NCBI GenBank assembly: GCA_019638595.1
Contig: JAHBTJ010000003.1
Coordinates: 1 to 64,000 of the forward strand
Source of the DNA: Chitinophagaceae bacterium
GTDB lineage: Bacteria > Bacteroidota > Bacteroidia > Chitinophagales > Chitinophagaceae
Direction of reading: 5' to 3'
DNA: 64,000 nucleotides
Shown here: positions 36,178-44,216 of the stretch, in pieces
How positions within the stretch are numbered: position 1 is the first letter of the stretch
Layout of the letters: every line of letters starts with the position of its first letter
The notes under the pieces: generated by a model
The model's input: only the letters and a program-made list of their open reading frames with translations
Database searches by the model: none
Told to the model about the DNA's origin: nothing
Position numbers and translations under genes: made by a program

Positions 36178-39100
36178 ATGTTAAACGATTATTTACCATT
36201 ACGGTATCTGAGCAGGCTATTGCCCATACTCATAGTTATATTAAGTTGCTGTTTGTATGCATCGGCGCAACAGCAGGTTACTATTACAGGAAAAGTAGGA
36301 AATACAAAAGGTGAACCGCTTGTGGGTGCAAGTATAACTATTAAAGGCACCCACACAGGAGTATTGTCTGATACGAAAGGAGAGTTCAGTATTACTTGCA
36401 AAAGCAATGATGTGCTGGTTTTTACATATAGCGGTTTCGATCCGCAGGAAAAGCTTGTTAATATAACTACCGGTTGGACTATAGCGCTGGAAGAAACACG
36501 ATCGGTTCTCAGCGAAGTAGTGGTAGCCGCTTTAGGAATTCAGAGGCAAACTAAAGGGTTGACTTATGCAACACAGAAAGTAGCAGGTACAGAGCTCACC
36601 AAAGTTCCGCAAACGAATATGATTAATGCGCTTTCCGGTAAAGTAGCGGGAATGACCATTAGCAGGAGCGCAGCAGGGTTGGGCGGCTCCGCTAAGGTGC
36701 TGTTGCGGGGTAGTAAATCCGCTGCAGGTAATAACCAGCCGTTGTATGTGATTGATGGTGTACCTCTTATCAATTTTACCCGCGAATCCGCCAATGCATC
36801 ATTTTCAATGGCCGATCAGGGCGATGGTATTTCCAATCTTAATCCTGACGATATTGAAAGCATGAGTGTTTTAAAAGGCGCTTCAGCGGCATCGTTATAT
36901 GGCAGCCAGGCAGCCAACGGCGTTATTTTGATTACTACCAAAAAGGGGAAGGCGGGAGTTTCTAAAATTGATGTTTCCTCAGGACTTACAGTAGACGCTG
37001 TAGCTTATACACCCAAACTGCAGAATAATTACGGACAGACGGCTCCGGGCTCTCCGGAGAGCTGGGGCGCACCGGTCGGCTCATCATACGATAATGTTTC
37101 AGATTTTTTTCAAAAAGGAAATACCTGGATCAACTCGGTCGGCTTTTCCTCCGGAACGGAGAAGATGCAAACCTATCTTTCTTATGCCAATACGAGCGCC
37201 AAAGGTATTGTGGAGGGCAATACCATGGGGCGGCATAATTTTAATTTCAGGCAGTCGGCGCAATTCCTGAACAATAAGCTAAAGCTGGAAGGAAATGTAA
37301 ACATGATAACACAAACGGTAAACAACAATCCGGTATTCGGTTTCCAGAGTGGCCCGTTGTTTGGATTGTATACATTCCCGACGGGGCAGGATCTGTCGCC
37401 GTACAAAGAAAATTTTGAGGTACTTGACCCTGTACGCAACTTATATGTACAGAACTGGCCATTTATTACTGCAGATAATCAAAATCCCTATTGGGTAATT
37501 AACAGAAATCTTTATAAGAATAAAAGATTCAGGACGGTAACCAATATCACTGCACGGTATGATATTACCGAATGGATGAATATTCAGCTCCGTGGTAATA
37601 TGGACAGGACAAACGATTACAATACAGCCAAATATTATGTGGGAACGGCTGCAGTATATGCTGGCTTGAACGGACGATACAACGTATCTGATATTACTAC
37701 CACACAGTTATATGGTGATGCCTTGCTGAATATCAATAAAGATTTTAATGATATTCAGTTGACTGCGACTTTGGGGTCAAGCATTACAGATAGCCGTAAC
37801 GCAGGAGAAAGTCTGGGTTCAAATGAAATGTATATTCCTAATGTATTTACAATACAGAATATGAGCAGGGGGGTAGGAACTTCTTTTGGAGCGGCGTCTG
37901 CGCAGCACCAGCAGTTGCAGGCGGTATTTGGCAACATCAGCCTCTCCTATAAAAATTGGTTGTACATGGATGTTACCGGCAGAAATGACTGGTCATCTAA
38001 CCTGAGCTATACACCTAATGGTTCTTATTTTTATCCGTCGGGTGGCTTAACAGTATTATTGGATCAGTTATTAAGCCTGCCTCAATCCATCAACCTGCTT
38101 AAGGTACGGGGATCCTATGCTGTGGTTGGAAATACGGTACCCATATATGTTACCAATCCACTCAATTATCTTACAGGAATTGGAGACATTACTTTTAATA
38201 ATACCGCTCCCTTTACTGATCTCAAGCCCGAAAAGACCCGTTCGCTTGAATTGGGTGCCGAATTCCGGTTGTTGCAAAACCGGTTAAGCGGTGATGTAAC
38301 CTGGTACAAAACCAATTCTATCAACCAGTTCTTTTCTGTAGCGGTTCCGCCCGGTACAGGATATAGCCGGAGATTCATTAACGGAGGTGATATTCAAAAC
38401 TCAGGTGTGGAAGCCTCTTTGAATGTCAGGTCTGTTAGCGGACGAAATTTTTCATGGAATACAGGATTGAACTTTGCCCGTAATAGAAATGTGATCAAAA
38501 GGCTGACCGATGAAGTGGACCAGTTCGTGCTTTCCGATGATATCAACAATTATTCTTCCATCCTGAAAGTGGGAGGGTCATATGGAGATATATATGCGCA
38601 GGTACTGAGGCGGGATGAAAAAACAGGGCAGGTTTATATCAACGATGATGGTACTCCTGTGGTACAGGGTGGCGCCAGGCAACTGGTAGGAAATGCCAAC
38701 CCTGATTTCAGGTTAGGATGGAACAATAACATAAGTTATAAATGGATAAGCCTCGACTTTTTAGTGGATGGTTCTTTCGGCGGGGAAGTGATGTCGCTTA
38801 CTGAGCAGATACTGGATGGCTATGGTGTATCAGCAGCCAGTGGTAAAGCAAGAGATGAAGGGGGACTTACGGTGGATGGTATACGCCTGTCAGACAATAC
38901 GCCTGTTACCAAAGTAGATGCTGACAAATGGTATAAAACAGTAGGTGGCAGGCAACATGTTACCGGAGAGTATATGTATGACGCCACTACAGTGAGGATA
39001 AGAGAGATGTCTCTTGGCTTCACGCTTCCGAAATCGTTGTTAAAAACGGATGTTATCAAAAATATCCGGTTGTCGCTGATTGGCAGGAACCTGGTGTACC

Positions 39101-39225
39101 TGTATAAAAAGGCGCCTTACGATCCCGAACTTACCTACTCTACCGGTAACGGATACTCCGGTATTGATGTGTTCAGTTTACCTGCAACACGCAGCTTTGG
39201 CTGCAGCCTGAATGTATCATTTTAA
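36178..39225 (+). CDS. SusC/RagA-family TonB-linked outer-membrane transporter (no STN domain)
   Basis: A 1015-residue outer-membrane importer. Parts: signal peptide (LLPILIVILSCCLYASAQ), CarboxypepD-regulatory-like domain at about 32-110 (VTITGKVGNTKGEPLVGASI), TonB-box region LSEVVVAALGIQRQTKGL, plug domain (GKVAGMTISRSAAGLGGSA, YVIDGVPLINF, LYGSQAANGVILITTKKG) and barrel to the C-terminal SFGCSLNVSF. Unlike the first SusC in this window, it has no STN domain and no sigma/FecR pair nearby, so control is more likely through the AraC regulator. It pairs with the SusD-like gene 23 bp downstream and probably imports the substrate of the catabolic genes upstream. Confidence 0.95.
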   Translation: MLNDYLPLRYLSRLLPILIVILSCCLYASAQQQVTITGKVGNTKGEPLVGASITIKGTHTGVLSDTKGEFSITCKSNDVLVFTYSGFDPQEKLVNITTGWTIALEETRSVLSEVVVAALGIQRQTKGLTYATQKVAGTELTKVPQTNMINALSGKVAGMTISRSAAGLGGSAKVLLRGSKSAAGNNQPLYVIDGVPLINFTRESANASFSMADQGDGISNLNPDDIESMSVLKGASAASLYGSQAANGVILITTKKGKAGVSKIDVSSGLTVDAVAYTPKLQNNYGQTAPGSPESWGAPVGSSYDNVSDFFQKGNTWINSVGFSSGTEKMQTYLSYANTSAKGIVEGNTMGRHNFNFRQSAQFLNNKLKLEGNVNMITQTVNNNPVFGFQSGPLFGLYTFPTGQDLSPYKENFEVLDPVRNLYVQNWPFITADNQNPYWVINRNLYKNKRFRTVTNITARYDITEWMNIQLRGNMDRTNDYNTAKYYVGTAAVYAGLNGRYNVSDITTTQLYGDALLNINKDFNDIQLTATLGSSITDSRNAGESLGSNEMYIPNVFTIQNMSRGVGTSFGAASAQHQQLQAVFGNISLSYKNWLYMDVTGRNDWSSNLSYTPNGSYFYPSGGLTVLLDQLLSLPQSINLLKVRGSYAVVGNTVPIYVTNPLNYLTGIGDITFNNTAPFTDLKPEKTRSLELGAEFRLLQNRLSGDVTWYKTNSINQFFSVAVPPGTGYSRRFINGGDIQNSGVEASLNVRSVSGRNFSWNTGLNFARNRNVIKRLTDEVDQFVLSDDINNYSSILKVGGSYGDIYAQVLRRDEKTGQVYINDDGTPVVQGGARQLVGNANPDFRLGWNNNISYKWISLDFLVDGSFGGEVMSLTEQILDGYGVSAASGKARDEGGLTVDGIRLSDNTPVTKVDADKWYKTVGGRQHVTGEYMYDATTVRIREMSLGFTLPKSLLKTDVIKNIRLSLIGRNLVYLYKKAPYDPELTYSTGNGYSGIDVFSLPATRSFGCSLNVSF

Positions 39226-39248
39226 TTACCGAAGAAAACTCAATTACA

Positions 39249-40850
39249 ATGAAACTCAGAACAAACATACATATTGCGCTTTTAATTATATCAGGGTACA
39301 CTGTACTGGTATTCTGTGCCTGTACAAAAAATTTTGAATCGTATAATAGGGATCCCAACGGCATAACAGATGAGCAACTGCAGGCGGATTTTAACAGCAT
39401 AGGCGCTTTCTTCCCGGATATACAGAACTCGATTTACCCCAGTAATGGCGCCAACGTCATATCCGCCGATGTGGTAGAAATTATTTCCTGCGGTAGTTGG
39501 GGCGGTTATTTTATGGTCACTTTACCTGGTGTGTGGAATCCGAATTATTTCCTTTTTGCAGGCTGGGAATCCTATAGTTTTTTTGGGGTGGGATATAATT
39601 CCATTATGTCTCCCATTAATGAAATCAAAAGGCGTGGTGCAGAAACGCTGGCTCCTGATTTTTGGGCGGTTGCGCAGATATTGCGGGTGGCAGGCATGCA
39701 TAAGGTTACCGACATATATGGGCCTGCGCCTTACAGTCAGTTTGGAACGGGAGGTACTTCGGTGGCGTATGATAGCCAGCCTGATCTCTACAATGCTTTT
39801 TTTACCGAGCTGGATGCGGCAGTTACGGCACTGGGGCAATATGTATCCGGCCATCCCGGTGCTACGCCGTTTAAAAAGTTCGACAGGGTCTACAACGGTG
39901 ATTATACAAAGTGGATTAAGTATGCTAACTCACTGAGGCTCCGGCTGGCTATGCGGATCGTAAAAGTTGATCCGGAAAGGGCGCGAACAGAAGCTGAAAA
40001 GTCATTGGATCCTTCGAGGGGTGGCGTATTTACAGGCAGTAGTGATAATGCCTATGTTTCAGGCGGATTAAATACCATTTATGTATCCTGCAGGGAGTGG
40101 AGAGACGGAACTGTAGGAGCTGCGATCATTTCTTACATGAATGGTTATAATGATCCCAGGAGAGCAAAATATTTTGAAACTTCAACAGTAATCCCCGGAG
40201 AATATGTAGGCGTACGGGTAGGGAGTGATATAAAAGCCCAGGCGGATTATCTGCCATTTTCAAATGTTTCTGCTACTGCATTTAGCCGGACTTCACCCAC
40301 GCAGTTGATGAATGCTGCAGAAGTATGCTTTCTGCGTGCAGAAGGAGCTTTAAGAGGATGGGCGATGGGAGGCACAGCGCAGGAACTGTATGAGGCTGGC
40401 ATTAAGGCTTCCTTTGAGCAATGGGGGTTAGCGGCAGAAGCAGCTGCTTATACCGGGGATAACGTGAGTGTGCCGGCTGATTATGTAGACCCTGTTACTC
40501 CTGCCAATAATATTACAGCGCTTTCGGATGTTAAGATCAGGTGGGATGAAAGTGCAGGCAATGAAGAAAAGCTGGAACGGATTGTTACCCAACAGTGGAT
40601 TGCTAATTTTGGTAGTGGAACAGAGGCCTGGTCTACATTCCGCCGCACAGGTTATCCTAAATTGTTTCCGGTGGTTGTCAATAATAGTGGGGGGACTATC
40701 AGCACTGATACACAGATCAGGAGAATGAACTACCCCGGTTCTGAATACGTAACCAACCAGGCCGAGGTAGAAAAAGGAGTTACTTTGCTTGGGGGACCCG
40801 ATCACGGTGGCACCAGGCTTTGGTGGGATGTTGCCGTCCCCAACTTCTAA
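39249..40850 (+). CDS. SusD-like surface lipoprotein (SusD/RagB, PF12771-like)
   Basis: A 533-residue lipoprotein with lipobox VFCAC (lipidated Cys25). The mature start KNFESYNRDPNGITDEQLQADF is characteristic of the SusD-like_2 branch (PF12771), distinct from the classical RagB type at 19747-21276. Helical TPR-like segments (DFWAVAQILRVAGMHKVTDIYG, YTKWIKYANSLRLRLAMRI) and the closing RMNYPGSEYVTNQAEVEKGV are typical. It forms the lid of the SusC channel encoded 23 bp upstream; the dioxygenase gene follows after 43 bp. Confidence 0.93.
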   Translation: MKLRTNIHIALLIISGYTVLVFCACTKNFESYNRDPNGITDEQLQADFNSIGAFFPDIQNSIYPSNGANVISADVVEIISCGSWGGYFMVTLPGVWNPNYFLFAGWESYSFFGVGYNSIMSPINEIKRRGAETLAPDFWAVAQILRVAGMHKVTDIYGPAPYSQFGTGGTSVAYDSQPDLYNAFFTELDAAVTALGQYVSGHPGATPFKKFDRVYNGDYTKWIKYANSLRLRLAMRIVKVDPERARTEAEKSLDPSRGGVFTGSSDNAYVSGGLNTIYVSCREWRDGTVGAAIISYMNGYNDPRRAKYFETSTVIPGEYVGVRVGSDIKAQADYLPFSNVSATAFSRTSPTQLMNAAEVCFLRAEGALRGWAMGGTAQELYEAGIKASFEQWGLAAEAAAYTGDNVSVPADYVDPVTPANNITALSDVKIRWDESAGNEEKLERIVTQQWIANFGSGTEAWSTFRRTGYPKLFPVVVNNSGGTISTDTQIRRMNYPGSEYVTNQAEVEKGVTLLGGPDHGGTRLWWDVAVPNF

Positions 40851-40893
40851 TAAAAACAGAAAATCGTATTACAAAGAATAAAGAATATAAAGC

Positions 40894-41727
40894 ATGGCAC
40901 CCTTTCAATTAAATCAACAACAGATTGATTCATTTAACGCAGACGGATATCTTATCGTTAGGGAGTTTCTTTCTGCTGAGGAAACCAAGAAATTATCCGG
41001 TATCGCATTGAAAGATGATGTGATCAAAAACAATGCATTGGATCTGAACGATAAGTCGGGTAAAAAAACCAGGTTGACTTCCTGGTATATACCAGGTAAT
41101 GATGTGTATGGATTGTTGACCAGGAGCGAAAGAATTGTTAAATCGGTGGACAAACTATTGGATGGCAGTGCTCCTGTTTGCCACTTTCACAGCAAGCTGA
41201 TGCAGAAGGAACCCAAAGTGGGCGGAGCCTGGGAATGGCACCAGGACTATGGTTACTGGTATAAGAATGAGTTCCTGTTCCCCGATCAAATGATATCGGT
41301 GATGATCGCCATTACAAAAGCTAATAAAGAGAACGGGTGCCTGCAGGTTATTAAAGGATCGCATAAGATGGGACGTGTGGAACATGGCTTTTCCGGCGAA
41401 CAGATTGGCGCTTCTCTACACTATGTGGAACTTGCATTAAAAACTATGGAGCTGGTATATGTTGAATTAAAACCGGGAGATGCGCTGTTTTTTCATAGCA
41501 ATATCCTGCACCGTTCAGAAGCCAATCTCTCCGATTCAGCCCGCTGGTCGTTGATATCCTGCTATAACCGGGCTTCTAACAAAGCTTATAATGAGTTTTC
41601 AGATTCGCACATGATACCTATAGAAGCAGTGCCGGATGAGGCGTTGTTGAACCGGAATACCGGGATGATTGATGACGGTGTTGGTTTTGTAGGTAAAGAG
41701 CAGATCCATAAAGAAGAAATGGGATAA
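40894..41727 (+). CDS. Phytanoyl-CoA dioxygenase (PhyH) family protein
   Basis: A 277-residue Fe(II)/2-oxoglutarate-dependent oxygenase fold. The iron-binding facial triad is visible: WEWHQDYGYW gives His116 and Asp118, and SNILHRSEANLS gives His206, followed by the 2-oxoglutarate-binding arginine in SARWSLISC. Members hydroxylate lipids, ectoine, small acids or other compounds. The substrate is unknown, and there is no signal peptide, so it acts in the cytoplasm. Its position between the uptake pair and a large lipoprotein gene suggests oxidative modification or clipping of the imported compound. Confidence 0.88.
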   Translation: MAPFQLNQQQIDSFNADGYLIVREFLSAEETKKLSGIALKDDVIKNNALDLNDKSGKKTRLTSWYIPGNDVYGLLTRSERIVKSVDKLLDGSAPVCHFHSKLMQKEPKVGGAWEWHQDYGYWYKNEFLFPDQMISVMIAITKANKENGCLQVIKGSHKMGRVEHGFSGEQIGASLHYVELALKTMELVYVELKPGDALFFHSNILHRSEANLSDSARWSLISCYNRASNKAYNEFSDSHMIPIEAVPDEALLNRNTGMIDDGVGFVGKEQIHKEEMG

Positions 41728-41776
41728 GCATATCGAAAAAGAAATATTTTTAGGTTTGTTAAGAACATATTATAGC

Positions 41777-44101
41777 ATGAAAAACTACAACAGGATTTGT
41801 TTGAACAGCACTACCGCTATTGTAATACTATTGCTGATAATAATGGCAGGTTGCGGGGATGGGACACAAGTATCGAAAGACAGGGCGATAGAACGATCCG
41901 TGCAAATACCTCTTAGCCACCAGGACAGCAACGTTATTAAAACATCCTGGCCTTCAATAGGCTGCTGGTTCTGGCAGAAGGAAGAATTTACGGGTGATGG
42001 GTATAAGCGATTCATTGACCTCCATGAGCAATTCTCTCCTTTTAAATTACTTACTACCAGTCTCCGGTATCCCGGGGACCTGACGGATCCGGAGGTCTAT
42101 AAGCAGATAAAAGCAGCTTCGTTGTATGCCCGCGAAAAAGGTATGGCAATCGTTATGGACCTGGATATACGTTTGGCGCGCGACAGCTTCCGGGCAAAAT
42201 ATCCTGATGAGCTGCAGCAGATCGTTTTCATAAAGGAGTTCCCGTTAAATAAAAAAGATCCGCCTTCCATTGGAGTAAAGGGGCGTGCTTTCGGAGATCA
42301 TTATACCTACGGACGAACACCCTATGATGTGGTAAGCGCAAAGCTGTTGAGGGTGTATAGCTATCAAAAAAAAGATGGTATGGTAAAACCAGGAACCGTA
42401 AAAGATATCAGCGGTCGGGCTGTTGCTGTTGAAACCAAAGATAGTGTACATGTCAATATTAAAGGAGCAATGGAAGATGAAGCAACCACTGCCTGTGCAT
42501 TGGTAGCTTTTACTGTAAATACGCCCGACGTGTTTGCTCCCCACCTGTTATCTTACCAGCGTGAAATATTGCAACAGTATGCGGATGCATTGTTGGCAGG
42601 AGCTTGTAAGGATGAATGGGGATTTCCCGGCAGGTTCACAACTCCTGAAGACGAGCTTTGGTATTCTGCCGGTATGGCAAAAGCGTATGCGCAACGAAGT
42701 GCCGGCAGGGACTTGCTGAGGGATATGCTTTTGATGAGCGTAGGTGAAACAGGACATGAAGCAGAAAGAATTGCGGCAGTTAATAACTATATGGAGATGT
42801 GCAGTATACGCAATGGAGAAATAGAAACAGACTACTATCATGCCATAAAGGAAATATTGGGTAAAGATGCCATGTCAGGAACTCATCCAACCTGGTTCCC
42901 TTATCCGGACAACAGGGAAATATTTAAGAACGGGTTGAGCTGGTGGACTTCTAAAAGAGACCTCGCACAAACCGACGAAGCAACACCATTCAGTGTACGG
43001 ACAGCCCTGTCAAAAAAAATGTACAGCCCGCTGTGGTTTAATATGTACTATGATAAAACGATCGAACCCTATTACAAAGATATCTGGCGGGCTGCGCTGG
43101 CTGGCGGGCGATTAAATTATCACCCATTGTGGCCCGTACCCATAGAACAGATGCCGGCATCGCTGTTAAAAGACAGTATAATGCTTGCCGAAAGCAGGGT
43201 AAGTTTACTGAATTATATTTCAGAAGCGCCCCCCGATTGCCCGGTGGCTGTTGTTTTCGGGCACCCGGCAGCGCTTAACTGGACAGACAAAAAAGTTTTT
43301 GCAGATGTGGGATTGAATGTGGCTAATACATTGTGGAAAGCCGGTTATTATACAGACCTTATTCCCAGCAGCGAAATTGTGAACGGTTCACTGACCATCA
43401 ATGAAAACGGTAAGGTTCAGTATGGCCCCCAGCAATATGAAGCGGTCATTTTTTATCATCCTGAATACGATAAACAGGCTGTTGCAGCATTTTTCAGGAA
43501 GGCAGGAGCATCCGGCAAAACGGCATTGTTCAGGGTGGGCAACTGGACTGTGGATTTTAATGCTACACCTTTTGATGGCAATGGCACAATGGGAATGGCT
43601 GTCAGGAATACCGATACCTTATCTGTAGTACAGCTTGTAATGGATGCACTAAAATCCAAAAACATTCCGGTGCAAACGGAAGGAGAAGAACATACGGTAT
43701 CCGGATTTCCTGCTTCTGTAATGCCTAAAGCTGCAGGACAACTTAAATTAATAGACGGCACTCATATATTTATTTCAGGAGAACATAATTTGCTGGGAGA
43801 TACTATTGTACAAAAAATAAATATTGCCGGGCAACAGGTGGATATGGATGCCATTGGCCTTGCCGGCGTCCGGATGAATAAAAAGGGGGAAGTGGAGGCG
43901 CTTGCCTGCGGAGGATTGAAAACGTTTCAGTCGGCAGGTTTGAATATTCAGTTGGATAACCGTGCAGACATAGCACTGATCAAACAGTCGGGAAAATGGA
44001 AGGGCATCCTACACAGTAACAGTACAGAGATACCTGCCCCGTTATTGAATATTACCGGAGATTGGACACGGGTCCGGGTGCCATTGGTATTAAAAGAGTA
44101 G
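41777..44101 (+). CDS. Large lipoprotein of probable glycoside-hydrolase type
   Basis: 774 residues from the ATG at 41777, with lipobox IMAGC (Cys26) and therefore periplasmic or surface-exposed. I do not recognise a named family. The first 480 residues read like a TIM barrel (WPSIGCWFWQKEEFTGDGYK, ASLYAREKGMAIVMDLDIRL, CKDEWGFPGRF, LWFNMYYDKTIEPYYKDIW); Asp/Glu in KDEWGF are candidate catalytic residues. From about 500 (CPVAVVFGHPAALNW, LWKAGYYTDLIPSSEI, YEAVIFYHPEYD) it resembles the amidotransferase-like domain found in GH42-type and related glycosidases. It could release the locus substrate outside the inner membrane. An in-frame ATG at 41756 is a weaker start. Confidence 0.6.
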   Translation: MKNYNRICLNSTTAIVILLLIIMAGCGDGTQVSKDRAIERSVQIPLSHQDSNVIKTSWPSIGCWFWQKEEFTGDGYKRFIDLHEQFSPFKLLTTSLRYPGDLTDPEVYKQIKAASLYAREKGMAIVMDLDIRLARDSFRAKYPDELQQIVFIKEFPLNKKDPPSIGVKGRAFGDHYTYGRTPYDVVSAKLLRVYSYQKKDGMVKPGTVKDISGRAVAVETKDSVHVNIKGAMEDEATTACALVAFTVNTPDVFAPHLLSYQREILQQYADALLAGACKDEWGFPGRFTTPEDELWYSAGMAKAYAQRSAGRDLLRDMLLMSVGETGHEAERIAAVNNYMEMCSIRNGEIETDYYHAIKEILGKDAMSGTHPTWFPYPDNREIFKNGLSWWTSKRDLAQTDEATPFSVRTALSKKMYSPLWFNMYYDKTIEPYYKDIWRAALAGGRLNYHPLWPVPIEQMPASLLKDSIMLAESRVSLLNYISEAPPDCPVAVVFGHPAALNWTDKKVFADVGLNVANTLWKAGYYTDLIPSSEIVNGSLTINENGKVQYGPQQYEAVIFYHPEYDKQAVAAFFRKAGASGKTALFRVGNWTVDFNATPFDGNGTMGMAVRNTDTLSVVQLVMDALKSKNIPVQTEGEEHTVSGFPASVMPKAAGQLKLIDGTHIFISGEHNLLGDTIVQKINIAGQQVDMDAIGLAGVRMNKKGEVEALACGGLKTFQSAGLNIQLDNRADIALIKQSGKWKGILHSNSTEIPAPLLNITGDWTRVRVPLVLKE

Positions 44102-44143
44102 ATTTTTTCAAAGAAAATATTGTTGTATTTCACTGACCACTCA

Positions 44144-44208
44144 ACTATAAACAACAGACCATAAACTATAAATTACTGATAGCTGACTGCCCACAGCCGA
44201 TGGCTCAT
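44144..44208. repeat. Low-complexity intergenic repeat tract, copy 3
   Basis: Words aactataaac, accataaac and ctataaatta are followed by tgatagctgactgc and cagccgatggctc, the same vocabulary as at 2556-2690 and 23570-23900. It lies between the convergent lipoprotein and pbpC genes. Confidence 0.6.
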
Positions 44209-44216
44209 CCCCCCTT

